DNA of 64,000 bases from Halomonas sp. 1513 (GCA_001971685.1 CP019326.1:1364001-1428000), one strand, 5' to 3'. Positions 45,282-54,947 are shown, numbered from the stretch's first letter. Translations and numbers: made by a program. The notes: generated from the letters alone by a model not told the origin.

Positions 45282-46498
45282 GTGCCGCGCCGGGTAGCGA
45301 CGCCGAATGGGGCGAAGGCAAGACGGTACTGCTGGCGACCACCTGGGTACAGACGCTGTGCAGCGCGGCGATGCTGCTGGTGCCGACCCTGGCGCCGCAG
45401 ATCGCCGCGGCCTTCGGCCTGCCCACCGGGCTGGTGGGACTTCAGGTCAGCCTGCTTTACGGTGTGGCCATGCTGGTGTCGCTGCAGGCGGGCGCCGTCG
45501 CGAGTCGCTTGGGCGCCTGCCGGGCCAGCCAGGTGGCGATGCTGGTGGTCGCTGCTGGCTGTGCGGTGGCGCTGTGGCAGACGCCGCTGTCGCTGCTGGT
45601 TACCACCCTGCTGCTGGGGGTGGCCTACGGCATGACCAACCCCGCGGCGTCGAAGCTGCTGACACGCTTTACGCCCGCGCAGCATCGCAACATGGTCTAT
45701 TCGATCAAGCAGACCGGGGTGCCGCTGGGCGGCATTCTGGCAGGCATAGCAGCACCGCCGCTGGCACAGGTGTGGAGCTGGCATGTGACCTTCCTGCTGC
45801 TAGGCGCGATGAGCTTGCTCACTGCGTGCTGGCTGCAGACCCGCCAACCCAACTGGGATCGTGACGGTGACGCGGTCGCGCCGGGCAAGGGCATTGGCAG
45901 CCTGGCGCTGCTGTGTCGGCGCCGCTCGCTTCGCTGGATGGGGCTGGCAGGGTTCTGCCTGGCCGCGGCGCAGCTGTCGCTACTCAGTTTCGCGGTGGCC
46001 TTCATGGTCGAGGAGCTGACGATCACCCTGGTGATGGCTGGCATCGTGGTCTCGGTGATGCATGCCGCCGGCGTGGCCGGCCGCCTGGGCTGGGGCTTCC
46101 TGGCCGACCGGCTGGGGCGCAGCCTGCCGGTGCTGACCGGGCTTGCGATAGGTATTGCGGTGCTATTTGCGCTGCTGGCACTGACCGGCACGCATCTGCC
46201 GCAGTGGCTGGTGGTGGTGTTGCTGGTGCTGGCGGGGGCCACGGCGATCGGCTGGAACGGTGTCTACCTGGCCGAGGTGGCGCGCACCAGTGCTACCGCC
46301 GAGGTCAGCGAAGCCACCGCGGCGGTGCTGGTGTTGACCTACATGGGGGTACTGACCGGCCCGGCAGGCGTTACCCTGCTGGTATGGCTTACCGGCAGCT
46401 ACGCCATCAGCCTGCTGCTGCCGGCGCTGGCCGCGCTGATGGCGGTGGTGTGCCTGGCGCGCTGCGTGCGTGCCCACCGCCAGGAGCAGGCGGCATAG
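45275..46498 (+). CDS. major facilitator superfamily transporter
   Basis: The 407-aa protein has 12 hydrophobic segments with the MFS loop motif (ASRLGACRASQ after TM2 and GFLADRLGRSLP in the second half). The start is uncertain: TTG at 45275 overlaps the SDR stop and no ATG occurs for about 30 codons. The substrate is unknown. Coupling to the SDR suggests transport of that enzyme's substrate or product, which is inference. Confidence 0.86.
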   Translation: MVGAAPGSDAEWGEGKTVLLATTWVQTLCSAAMLLVPTLAPQIAAAFGLPTGLVGLQVSLLYGVAMLVSLQAGAVASRLGACRASQVAMLVVAAGCAVALWQTPLSLLVTTLLLGVAYGMTNPAASKLLTRFTPAQHRNMVYSIKQTGVPLGGILAGIAAPPLAQVWSWHVTFLLLGAMSLLTACWLQTRQPNWDRDGDAVAPGKGIGSLALLCRRRSLRWMGLAGFCLAAAQLSLLSFAVAFMVEELTITLVMAGIVVSVMHAAGVAGRLGWGFLADRLGRSLPVLTGLAIGIAVLFALLALTGTHLPQWLVVVLLVLAGATAIGWNGVYLAEVARTSATAEVSEATAAVLVLTYMGVLTGPAGVTLLVWLTGSYAISLLLPALAALMAVVCLARCVRAHRQEQAA

Positions 46499-46636
46499 CA
46501 GCGCGATAGTTGTGTCACGCCTGACTAGATGGTCTATTACGTAGTTGCCTAATAACGAAGCGGTGTCGCTGCTGCACCGCCGATAATCAACGACCAAGGC
46601 GCGCTGTCGCTGGATGCGCCACAACGGGAGATCGAT

Positions 46637-47605
46637 ATGCGCCACTTCTCACGCACCCTGCTGGCCTCCGCCGCGGCGGTCGCCATGACCACCCTGGCGT
46701 TCCAGGCCCAGGCCGAGACACGCGTCACCTACAAGTCGGCCTCTGCCGGCACCGCCTACTACCAGATGGGCGTCGAGCTGTCCGAGGCGATCCGCCGCGG
46801 TACCGACGATGAGATCGTGCTGACCCTCGAGGAGAGCCAGGGCTCGGTGCAGAACGTCATGGAGGTGATGGCGCGCCAGGGCAACTATGTGTTCACCACG
46901 CCGCCGGGTCTGGTGGAGCAGGCGCTGGCCGGCGAGGGACCCTTCGCCGAGCGCCAGAGCCCGCGCTTCCAAGAGATCCGCGGGCTGTTCCCGATTCCCG
47001 CCATCACCATGCACTTCGTGGCCGCAGGCGACGAAGGCGTGATCTCGATGCAGGACCTGGAGGGCAAGCACATCCTGATCGGTCGCGGCACCTTCGGCGC
47101 CCGCGAGGCGGAGCGCTACCTGGAGCTGTTCGACCTGCTCGACAAGGTCGATATCGCCGATGCCTCCATCGGCAGCGGGCCGGACGCGCTGCAGAACGGC
47201 CAGGTAGATGCCTTCGTCACCGCCAGCTCGTTTCCCACGCCCAACGTGATCGAGACCGCCGCGAGCATGTCGATCAGCCTGGTGTCGCTGAGCGACGAGG
47301 AGATCGAACAGACCGGCTCGACCCGTCAGACCATCCCCGCCGGCACCTACTCCGGGGTCGACGAGGATGTCGAGACCACCTCGCTGCCGGTGATCGCCTA
47401 CACCACCAGCAACATGGACGACGAGACCGCCTACCAGCTGACCAAGACCTTCTGGGAGCGCCGCGAGGCGATGGCCGAAGAGTCGGCCTGGTGGGGCAGC
47501 ATCGAGCCGGACATGGTGGGCAATATCGCCGGTACCCTGCACCCGGGGGCGCTGCGCTACTATGACGAGGCCGATATCGAGGTCCCCGACTCACTGCGCG
47601 AATAA
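46637..47605 (+). CDS. TAXI-type TRAP transporter solute-binding protein
   Basis: The 322-aa protein has a signal peptide (LLASAAAVAMTTLAFQAQA) and a TAXI-type domain: YKSASAGTAYYQMGVELSEAI and GRGTFGAREAERYLEL. It binds an organic acid or amino acid in the periplasm for the fused TRAP permease 86 bases downstream. GGGAG lies upstream of the ATG. Confidence 0.93.
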   Translation: MRHFSRTLLASAAAVAMTTLAFQAQAETRVTYKSASAGTAYYQMGVELSEAIRRGTDDEIVLTLEESQGSVQNVMEVMARQGNYVFTTPPGLVEQALAGEGPFAERQSPRFQEIRGLFPIPAITMHFVAAGDEGVISMQDLEGKHILIGRGTFGAREAERYLELFDLLDKVDIADASIGSGPDALQNGQVDAFVTASSFPTPNVIETAASMSISLVSLSDEEIEQTGSTRQTIPAGTYSGVDEDVETTSLPVIAYTTSNMDDETAYQLTKTFWERREAMAEESAWWGSIEPDMVGNIAGTLHPGALRYYDEADIEVPDSLRE

Positions 47606-47691
47606 ATCTCTGACGCTGATTCCTCCCATCCATGCGCCGCGGCTACCCCGGGTGGCCGCGGCGGCCGCTACTTTCTGACTGAACTCTCCTG

Positions 47692-49482
47692 ATGTCGCTA
47701 CTACTCACTTCTGATGCCGATGACGGGCGACGCCTGCACCCCGCCTGGGTGGCGCTGGGCACGGCCACGGTGGTATTCCATCTCGGCCTGATCTTCTACG
47801 GCTTGACCCCGGCGCTGGTCAGCCGGCCGCTGCACATGGCGCTGGCGCTGCCCTGGGTGCTGATCTTCATGGCCAGCACCCCCTGGCAGCGTATCAGCGG
47901 CTGGTTGCTGACCGGCCTGGGAATTGCCGCCTGCGCCTATATCGCCCTCAACGAGCGGGCCTTGGCCAACCAGTACGGCTTTATCGACACCCAGCTGCAG
48001 ATGCTCATCGGGGTGTTTCTGATCTTCCTGGCCCTGGAGGCGGCGCGCCGCGCCATCGGCTGGCCGCTGCCGCTGGTGGCGCTCGCCGCACTGGCCTACG
48101 GCGCCCTTGGGCAGTACCTGCCCGGGGTGTTCGGCCACCCGGGCATGCCCATGGCCAGCTACGTGGGCACCCTGACCATCGCCGAAAGCGGGCTGTGGGG
48201 CTCGCTGACCGGGGTCAGCGTCGGGGTGGTGGCGATCTTCGTGATCTTCGGCGCGGTGCTCAACGCCGGTGAGGCGGGGCAGGGCTTCATGAACCTGGCC
48301 AGTGCCTTCGCCGGCCGCCTGACCGGTGGCGCGGCCAAGGTCTCGGTGATCTCCTCGGCGCTGATGGGCTCGATCTCCGGCTCGGCCTCGGCCAACGTGG
48401 CCTCCACCGGGGCGATCACCATTCCCTCCATGGTGCGGCTGGGCTACCCGCGGGCGCTGGCCGGCTCGGTGGAGGCGGTGGCCTCCTCGGGCGGGCAGAT
48501 CATGCCGCCGCTGATGGGCGCCGGCGCCTTTGTGATGGTCGAGCTGACCGGCACCCCCTACACCCAGATCATGGCCGCGGCGCTGCTGCCGGCGATTCTC
48601 TACTTCGTCACGGTGTGGGTGGGTATCAACGCCTACGCCACCCGCCACGATCTCAAGCCGATGGCGGAGAGCGAGCGGCCCAGCCCCAAGGAGGTGCTGA
48701 TTACCTCGCTGTTCTTCGCGGTGCCGTTCGTGCTGCTGCTGGAGCGCATCTTCCTGGGCGGCTATACTCCGCAGTATGCGGCGAGCATTGCGATCTTTGC
48801 CGGTATGGCACTGCTGTTCTTCGACGTCACGCTGAGCTTCTCGCTGCGCGGTTTCTTGACCCGCCTGGCCGACGCGGCGGTGACCGCCGGGCGCCAGGTG
48901 GCGGTGATCGGCGCGATCATCATTTGTGCCTCGCTGGTGATCGGCGTGCTGTCGCTGACCGGGCTGGGGGTCAAGATCACCTCGGGGATCCTGTCGCTCT
49001 CCAATGACATGCTGTGGCCGGCGCTGCTGCTCACCGCGCTGGCCTGCCTGATCCTGGGCATGGAGGTGCCGACCACCGCGGCCTATGTGATCTGCGTCTC
49101 GGTGGCCGGACCGGCCTTGACGGCGCTGGGCCTGGAGCCGCTTCTGGCGCACCTGTTCGTGTTCTGGTTCGCGCTGCTCTCGACGATTACGCCGCCGGTG
49201 TGCGGCGGGGTATTCATCGCCGCCGGCATGGTCGGCGAAAACTGGCTCAAGGTGGCGCTCAAGGCCATGGCACTGGGCATCGGGCTGTATATCATCCCGC
49301 TGGCAATGATCAGCAACCCCGACATCATCCGCCTCGACAGCAACCCTGTCGGCGCGCTGGTCGATGCGCTGAAGATCGCCGTGGGCCTCACCGGCATCTC
49401 GTTCGGGGTGATCGCGCGCAAGGCGTGGTGGCTGCGGCTGGCGCTGATCGTGGCCGGGGCCGTGGTGATCTTCGCTATCTAG
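47692..49482 (+). CDS. TRAP transporter fused permease (DctQM type)
   Basis: This 596-aa protein has about 16 hydrophobic segments: a four-TM small-subunit part fused to the large 12-TM part, as usual with TAXI binding proteins. Conserved TRAP blocks include GSISGSASANVASTGAITIP and EAVASSGGQIMPPLMGAGAFVM. It uses an ion gradient, probably sodium in a halophile, to import the solute. Its last 8 bases overlap the convergent gene. Confidence 0.94.
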   Translation: MSLLLTSDADDGRRLHPAWVALGTATVVFHLGLIFYGLTPALVSRPLHMALALPWVLIFMASTPWQRISGWLLTGLGIAACAYIALNERALANQYGFIDTQLQMLIGVFLIFLALEAARRAIGWPLPLVALAALAYGALGQYLPGVFGHPGMPMASYVGTLTIAESGLWGSLTGVSVGVVAIFVIFGAVLNAGEAGQGFMNLASAFAGRLTGGAAKVSVISSALMGSISGSASANVASTGAITIPSMVRLGYPRALAGSVEAVASSGGQIMPPLMGAGAFVMVELTGTPYTQIMAAALLPAILYFVTVWVGINAYATRHDLKPMAESERPSPKEVLITSLFFAVPFVLLLERIFLGGYTPQYAASIAIFAGMALLFFDVTLSFSLRGFLTRLADAAVTAGRQVAVIGAIIICASLVIGVLSLTGLGVKITSGILSLSNDMLWPALLLTALACLILGMEVPTTAAYVICVSVAGPALTALGLEPLLAHLFVFWFALLSTITPPVCGGVFIAAGMVGENWLKVALKAMALGIGLYIIPLAMISNPDIIRLDSNPVGALVDALKIAVGLTGISFGVIARKAWWLRLALIVAGAVVIFAI

Positions 49483-50035
49483 CCGGCACCGGGGCGCAGT
49501 GGACCAGGTCGCCGTCCAGTGGCCGGCGGCCGAACACCACCCAGGTATCCAGCGCCGGGCCAAGATCGGCCACCAGGCTCAGCCGTTCGGGGTGGCGCTC
49601 GAGGTACTCGAGGGCGCAGATGCCCGCCTCGAGCCGCCCCGCCAGCAGCCCCTCGGCGACGCTTACAGTGGTCGGCTCCTCGACCAGCTCGGCGTAGCCG
49701 GAGAGGTCGGCGTAGTAGCGGGTGGCCGGCTGCAGGCCGAGTTGCCGGGGGCGCTCAACGTCGCTACGGGCCAGAATCGCCAGCGGCTTGCTCGGTGCGA
49801 TAAAGCTGTCCACCGGGAAGGCACGATGCATGCTGCGGCCTACCCACTCGGCGTGGCTGGGGTGGGCGGTGCACTGCAGCAGGAAGTCGACCCCACCGTC
49901 CAACAGCGCCGCAAAGGCGCTATCGAAGTCGTCATGCAGCTCCATTGCCGCATCCTGAATGGCGCGGCGCTCGAGGTAGCGCTCGAGCACCAGTTCGTGG
50001 TTGTTGCCGGTGGGGCCGAGAGTGGCGAATTTCAT
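49475..50035 (-). CDS. prephenate-dehydratase-like / BacA-like protein
   Basis: From the ATG at 50035 the protein is 186 aa. It begins KFATLGPTGNNHELVLERYL, which resembles the start of the prephenate dehydratase domain and of BacA-like prephenate decarboxylases, and continues as a periplasmic-binding-like fold. The usual ACT regulatory domain is missing, so it is not a complete PheA. It may act on a prephenate-like acid or only bind a ligand. It converges on the TRAP genes. Confidence 0.65.
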   Translation of the reverse strand: MKFATLGPTGNNHELVLERYLERRAIQDAAMELHDDFDSAFAALLDGGVDFLLQCTAHPSHAEWVGRSMHRAFPVDSFIAPSKPLAILARSDVERPRQLGLQPATRYYADLSGYAELVEEPTTVSVAEGLLAGRLEAGICALEYLERHPERLSLVADLGPALDTWVVFGRRPLDGDLVHCAPVPAR

Positions 50036-50263
50036 GGGGATCTGCTGCCGAGTTAGCTGTTGTTGACGATGCACGAGTCCGTGTGAAGAGTGACTACTTG
50101 CTCAGGTATGATTTCTCCTGCTTCGCCACCTCCGGCGCCTAGAGTAAATCAACAATATGCCTAAGCATACGAAGCAGCCCTATAAGACCCACCTGCCGTC
50201 GTCACGTCACAGCCCTCTTGCTCAAGATCAGGGCTACTGTTCGATTGGAATAGCCGGGGCGTG

Positions 50264-50413
50264 CTATTCGTCGCACCCGCGACGGCGCTGCTGGCGCCGC
50301 CGGGCGGCCTCGCGGTCACGGCGGCGCTGCCTGGACAGGGCGTTGCCGTTGGCCAGTTGCACCAGACTTTCGATCTCGTCGTCGCCGAGCGGAGGGCGTT
50401 CGCTATTGGCCAT
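50264..50413 (-). CDS. 49-aa arginine-rich protein
   Basis: AGGAGG lies 5 bases before the ATG at 50413. The 49-aa product has an acidic first half (PPLGDDEIESLVQLANGNAL) and a very basic second half (SRQRRRDREAARRRQQRRRG), suggesting nucleic-acid or ribosome contact. I know no family for it. It ends close to a repeat element. Confidence 0.55.
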   Translation of the reverse strand: MANSERPPLGDDEIESLVQLANGNALSRQRRRDREAARRRQQRRRGCDE

Positions 50414-50460
50414 ATAGGCCTCCTGGGTCGCGCTATGCTTCATCTCGAGCGTCCAGGCAA

Positions 50461-50601
50461 GGCTTTGTACGAAAACTGCCTGCGCTCGGCCATGCGGCGA
50501 TAAAAATCGACTCAAAATACTCATTTACACCCCGTAAACTCCGTTTTTTCGCCGATTTTTGCCTTGCCTGACCTTCGCTCGTCGACTTTTCGTACATAGC
50601 C
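50461..50601. repeat. palindromic intergenic repeat element (MITE-like), copy A
   Basis: The 141-bp segment has nearly perfect terminal inverted repeats (GGCTTTGTACGAAAA at 50461 and TTTTCGTACATAGCC ending at 50601, one mismatch) and an inner palindrome TTTACACCCCGTAAA. It contains no gene. Similar design to the element at 31861 suggests a family of mobile or regulatory repeats. Confidence 0.7.
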
Positions 50602-50724
50602 TAAGGCCACGGCATGACAGTGAGATGTCGGCTCTCTCAGAGGGTGAGTGCTAATATAGGCAGGGATGGGAGACAGCTCATCATGTCTGGGGAACCTGCC
50701 TCATCAACGAAAGGAGTCGTCACG

Positions 50725-52380
50725 ATGCGAAATGGACAAGGGTGTCTGGTGGTAGGCCTTGCGGGCCTGCTGGTTGCGGGGCTGGTGAGTGCCGATCCTG
50801 CCGATGAGCGCTATACCCTTACGCTGTTCCATACCAATGATCTTCACGGCCGCACCGACGCCTATCCGCAGCTGGTCAGCACGCTCGCCAAGGCGCGCGA
50901 GCGCCACGGCGACGGTCTGCTGCTCGATGCCGGCGACATCTTCTCCGGTACGCTCTACTTCACCGAGTTCCAAGGCCAGGACGCCGTCGAGTTCATGAAC
51001 CTGATGGGCTACGACGCCTTCGTGCCCGGTAACCATGAGTTCGATCTTGGCGACCCGGAGGAGGGGCATCTGGCGCTGGCGGCCTTCTTCGAGGCCGCCG
51101 AGTTCCCGATCGTCGCCGCCAACATGGACTTTTCCGCGTCACCCGAGTTTGAGGCGCTGCTCGGCGAGTCGCTGGCCGAGGCACCCGAGGGCGGCACGAT
51201 CCATGACGGCATCGTGGTCGAGCATCAAGGTGAGCGCATCGGCATCTTCGGCCTAAATACCCAAGACACGCCGAATATCTCGAGCCCCGGTGACGTGAGC
51301 TTCAGCGACTACCGTGAGGCCGCCGAGGCGATGGTCGAGCGCTTCGAAGCCGAAGGCATCGACAAGATCATCGCCTTGACCCACCTCGGCTATGACAGTG
51401 ATCCCAGCGTCGGCAATGACCTGCTGCTGGCCCAGCAGGTCGAAGGTATCGATATCATCATCGGCGGGCATAGCCATACCCGGCTCGACCCGCCGACCCT
51501 GGTCACCGAGAACCAGCGCGGCGAGACCATGGCACCAACGGTCATCGGCCAGGCCGGCGAGTACGGTGAATATCTCGGCGTGATGGAGGTGATCTTCGAC
51601 GGTGACGGCATGGTGGTGGATGTCAGCGGCGAGCTGCTGGCGGTGGAGAACAGCGACCCCGACCCCCAAGCCGCGGAGATGCTGGCGCCCTACACGGCGG
51701 CCATCGAGTCTCTGCGCGACGAGACGGTAGGCGTGGCGCTGGCGGAGACCCTGGCCAACCCGCGCCACGGCGATGGCGATGAGCAGAGCGTGCGCGCCAA
51801 CGAGACGGCGCTGGGCAACCTGATCGCCGATGGCCAGCTGGCCGCCGCCCGGCGGGTGGAAACCGACACGCTGATGGCGCTGCAGAACGGCGGCGGCATT
51901 CGCCAGCCGCTGCCGGCAGGCGACGTCACCGTTGGCGACCTCATCGCCGTGCAGCCGTTCGGCAACCGCCTGACGCTGGTCGAGCTAAGCGGCGCCGAGC
52001 TGATCGAAACCTTCGAGATCGCCCTGGCCGATGCACCAGGCGAGAATGGTGGCTTCCTGCATGTCTCCGACGGCACGCAGCTGGTATACGACAGCCACGA
52101 AGCGCCGGGCGAGCGGGTCGTGACCCTGGAGGTCGAGGTCGACGGCTCGCTGGATGCCATCGCACCGGACCAGCGCTATACCGTCGCCACCAACCACTTC
52201 ACCGCCGCCGGGGGTGACAGCCATCACGTGCTGGGAGCGGCCTACGACGACGGCCGCGGCACCATCGTCGGCACCACCGACTGGGAAATGCTGCGCGACC
52301 ATCTGCTTGAGCTAGACGAGGTGGCGTATGCTCCCCAGGGGCGTATCGTCGATCTGGCGACACAGGGTGGCGATGAGTAA
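50725..52380 (+). CDS. periplasmic 5'-nucleotidase / UshA-like phosphohydrolase
   Basis: From the ATG at 50725 (AAGGAG upstream) the protein is 551 aa with a signal peptide (CLVVGLAGLLVAGLVSA). Metal-binding motifs are HTNDLHGR, LLDAGDIFSG, PGNHEFD and IGGHSHTRL, and the C-terminal substrate domain has NGGGIRQPLPAGDVT and TNHFTAAGGD. It removes phosphate from nucleotides or cyclic nucleotides outside the cytoplasm. It overlaps the next gene by 8 bases. Confidence 0.95.
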   Translation: MRNGQGCLVVGLAGLLVAGLVSADPADERYTLTLFHTNDLHGRTDAYPQLVSTLAKARERHGDGLLLDAGDIFSGTLYFTEFQGQDAVEFMNLMGYDAFVPGNHEFDLGDPEEGHLALAAFFEAAEFPIVAANMDFSASPEFEALLGESLAEAPEGGTIHDGIVVEHQGERIGIFGLNTQDTPNISSPGDVSFSDYREAAEAMVERFEAEGIDKIIALTHLGYDSDPSVGNDLLLAQQVEGIDIIIGGHSHTRLDPPTLVTENQRGETMAPTVIGQAGEYGEYLGVMEVIFDGDGMVVDVSGELLAVENSDPDPQAAEMLAPYTAAIESLRDETVGVALAETLANPRHGDGDEQSVRANETALGNLIADGQLAAARRVETDTLMALQNGGGIRQPLPAGDVTVGDLIAVQPFGNRLTLVELSGAELIETFEIALADAPGENGGFLHVSDGTQLVYDSHEAPGERVVTLEVEVDGSLDAIAPDQRYTVATNHFTAAGGDSHHVLGAAYDDGRGTIVGTTDWEMLRDHLLELDEVAYAPQGRIVDLATQGGDE

Positions 52381-53737
52381 GTGGTGGGTGGCGGTCGTGC
52401 TGACGATAGCCCCGCTGGCCTCGCTGGATGCCGCCACCACGCTGCTGTCGGTCTGTTCCGCGCCCCCCGAGGCGGCCGAGCAGGGCGGCCAGCGCTCGCT
52501 ATATTCACGGCAGGGGGAGGAGATCTGGTTGAGCTGGTCAGAGCGCGGCGATCTGCCGCTGGGGTGCCACGGGCTGGCGCTGCCGGTGGCCGCCGAGGCG
52601 ATACGCTGGGTAGGGCCGGCGGAACGTCCCGATGGCATCGAGCTGCCCCGGGAGGTGACCCTGCAGGGAGACGTGGCATCGAGTGATGTCAACGTCAGCG
52701 ACGTAATCTGGCATCTCGCCGAACCGCCCGACGACAGCACACTGGCCGAGGATGAGCCGGCGCAGCGCACCCAGCTGCCCGACGGTGACGCCAGCGCGCC
52801 GCGCTCGGCGTGGGTCTGGGCGCCTGAGGCCTGGCAGCAGACGCCGGAAGCGCTGTGGGAGTTGGCCGACGCTGAACGACTCGATGCGCTCTACCTGACG
52901 CTGCCGGTAACGCCGGAGGGCGAGCTGCACGATCCGGACGAGGTCGAGGCGTTTGTCCGCGCGGCCTCCCGCCGTGGCATCGATATCTGGCCGGTGATCG
53001 GCGACCCCCGCGATGTGCTGGCAGAGAGCCTGCCGGCGCTGCTCAATCGCGTGGCCGCCTATCGTGACTACAATCGCTCGGTGCCACCGCAGGCACGGCT
53101 CGCTGGGCTGCAGCTCGATATCGAGCCCTACCTGCTGGCGGGGTTTTCGCTGGGGGGCGACCACTGGCGGGAGCGCTACATCGCAACTATCCGAGAAGCG
53201 CATGCCGCTCTCGACGCTGCGATGACGCTGGATCTGGTAGTGCCGGTATGGTGGGGCAATCACCCGGCCTGGGGCGAGCGCTGGCTCGATGCGCTGCCCC
53301 ATGACCAACTGAGCATCACGGTGATGAACTACCGCACCGACCCCGAGGCGCTGCGCCGTGGCGCACGGCCCTTCCTGGCCTGGGGCAGCGAGCATGGGGT
53401 GCCGGTTCGCATGGCCCTCGAGAGCGGCCCGCTGCCCGATGAAACCCGGCTGACCTTCTCCTCGCAGGCCGCCAGCGCCGACGGCGAGAAGGGCCAGCTA
53501 TGGCTATTCGAGCAGCTCTCGCCGCCGCTACTGGTGCTCCTTGATGAGCCGCATGCCGGCCTGCCTGGTACCCCCTTTGCGCAGATACGCGAGAGCACCT
53601 TCGCCGGGGCCAACCTGACCTTTGCCGGCGACCAGGCGCGGTTAAATGCCGTGGCCGCGAGCCTGGCCGCAGAATGGCGGCAGTGGCCAGCGTTCAGCGG
53701 CATCGCCGTACACGGGCTGGATGCGGTGTACTGGTAA
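52373..53737 (+). CDS. exported protein of unknown function, possible TIM barrel
   Basis: The 454-aa protein starts inside the end of the nucleotidase gene. It has a signal peptide (WWVAVVLTIAPLASLDA) and a C-terminal region that looks like a (beta/alpha)8 barrel: ALYLTLPVTPEGELHDPDEVEAF, LAGLQLDIEPYLLAGFSLGG and LDLVVPVWWGNHPAW, with acidic DIEP where glycosidase acids occur. A sugar or nucleoside-related hydrolase is possible. Translational coupling to the nucleotidase is the best clue to its role. Confidence 0.75.
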   Translation: MSKWWVAVVLTIAPLASLDAATTLLSVCSAPPEAAEQGGQRSLYSRQGEEIWLSWSERGDLPLGCHGLALPVAAEAIRWVGPAERPDGIELPREVTLQGDVASSDVNVSDVIWHLAEPPDDSTLAEDEPAQRTQLPDGDASAPRSAWVWAPEAWQQTPEALWELADAERLDALYLTLPVTPEGELHDPDEVEAFVRAASRRGIDIWPVIGDPRDVLAESLPALLNRVAAYRDYNRSVPPQARLAGLQLDIEPYLLAGFSLGGDHWRERYIATIREAHAALDAAMTLDLVVPVWWGNHPAWGERWLDALPHDQLSITVMNYRTDPEALRRGARPFLAWGSEHGVPVRMALESGPLPDETRLTFSSQAASADGEKGQLWLFEQLSPPLLVLLDEPHAGLPGTPFAQIRESTFAGANLTFAGDQARLNAVAASLAAEWRQWPAFSGIAVHGLDAVYW

Positions 53738-54947
53738 TCTGCCGGGGCGGCGCAGTATGCCAGTTGCCGCATTCAGCTGGCGGCTGAGGGCCCTGGGTGG
53801 CACACAGCCGTGCATAGAGCGCGGCCAGTTCGAGGGCCTTGGCATCCTCGTGCCAGCCTGTCGCATAGTGCTTGGCACGGCGGGCGAGCTCGCCGCGCAG
53901 CGTCTCGTCGCCGAGCAGCCGGCTCACCTTGGCGGCGAAGTCGTCGAGGTCCTCGTCGGCAATCAGGCAACCCTCGCCTTCTATCAGTATGTCGCGGGTA
54001 CCCATCATGGCGGTGGAGACCACCGGCGTGCCTAGCGCCAGGGCCTCCAGCAGCACCAGCCCCTGGGTCTCGGTGCGTGACGCGAAGACGAAGACATCGG
54101 CGGCGCGATAGGCGGCTTGTAGCTGGCCATGGCGATCCAGGTAGCCGAGGAAGCGTACGGCGTAGGCCATGCCGATCTGCCGCGCGCGGCGGGTCAGCTC
54201 GGCGCGGGCCGGCCCCTCGCCGGTGATGATCAGGCGCGTATCAGGATGCTCGGCGAGTATCCGTGGCAGCAGGTCGATCAGGAAGGCGATGTTCTTCTCG
54301 AAGGCGAGGCGGCCGACGAACAGCAGCAGGCGGGCGTTGGCCGGGAGGTCGTAGCGGGCGCGAAAGTCCTCCTCATCGGCGGGCTGGCTGAACCGCTCCA
54401 GCGCCAGGCCGGTGGGGATGACCGCGACGTGGGTCTTGACGCCATAGCGCTCCAGCGTCTCGCGCATGGCGTGGGAGGGCGCCACCAGCGCCTTGAGGCG
54501 TCGACACTGCCGCACCGAGAGGCGCCGGGCGATAAAGCGCAGCCAGCCGCTGGGTACGCCGCGCACGTAGTGGGGCAGGTACTCCTCGAACAGGGTGTGA
54601 TAGGTCGCCAGCGCCGGGAAACCCAGGTGCCGTGCCAGCGCCGTGCCGGCATAGTGGGCGACGAAGGGCGTGTGGATATGCACCAGATCGAAGCCCTCCA
54701 CGGCGAGGCGCGGCAGCAGGGCCATCACCTCGCGGTAGCGCATCATCCGGTCCTCGGGAGAGTTTGCCACCCCGCGCGATGCAACGCGCAGCACGTTCGG
54801 CTCGTCTACCTGGCCCACCAGGTAGTCCGGGCAGATCAACGTGACTGAGTGGCCGAGCCGTTGCAGCGCATCGCGGAAGCTGGCGATGGAAGTGGCGACA
54901 CCGTTGATGCGCGGGAAGTAGACGTCGGACAGCATCAGTATCTTCAT
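53694..54947 (-). CDS. family 4 glycosyltransferase
   Basis: From the ATG at 54947 the protein is 417 aa. The GT-B fold is shown by YFPRINGVATSIASF at the start (sugar-acceptor side), GRLAFEKNIAFLIDLL and RTETQGLVLLEALALGTPVV, with the family glutamate. It resembles mannosyltransferases that add sugars to lipids such as diacylglycerol. The C-terminal tail overlaps the convergent gene by 44 bases. The gene has no close partner. Confidence 0.9.
   Translation of the reverse strand: MKILMLSDVYFPRINGVATSIASFRDALQRLGHSVTLICPDYLVGQVDEPNVLRVASRGVANSPEDRMMRYREVMALLPRLAVEGFDLVHIHTPFVAHYAGTALARHLGFPALATYHTLFEEYLPHYVRGVPSGWLRFIARRLSVRQCRRLKALVAPSHAMRETLERYGVKTHVAVIPTGLALERFSQPADEEDFRARYDLPANARLLLFVGRLAFEKNIAFLIDLLPRILAEHPDTRLIITGEGPARAELTRRARQIGMAYAVRFLGYLDRHGQLQAAYRAADVFVFASRTETQGLVLLEALALGTPVVSTAMMGTRDILIEGEGCLIADEDLDDFAAKVSRLLGDETLRGELARRAKHYATGWHEDAKALELAALYARLCATQGPQPPAECGNWHTAPPRQITSTPHPARVRRCR

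Noticed and set aside
47701..49563. 620-codon minus frame opposite the TRAP permease
   Set aside because: Antisense shadow: His/Gln/Arg-rich low-complexity product mirroring the codon bias of the real gene. The same applies to minus frames at 24307-25791 and 35923-37455.
50157..50417. 86-codon + frame overlapping the arginine-rich gene
   Set aside because: The opposite-strand frame has a far better ribosome site and ordered charge pattern; the + frame looks like its shadow.
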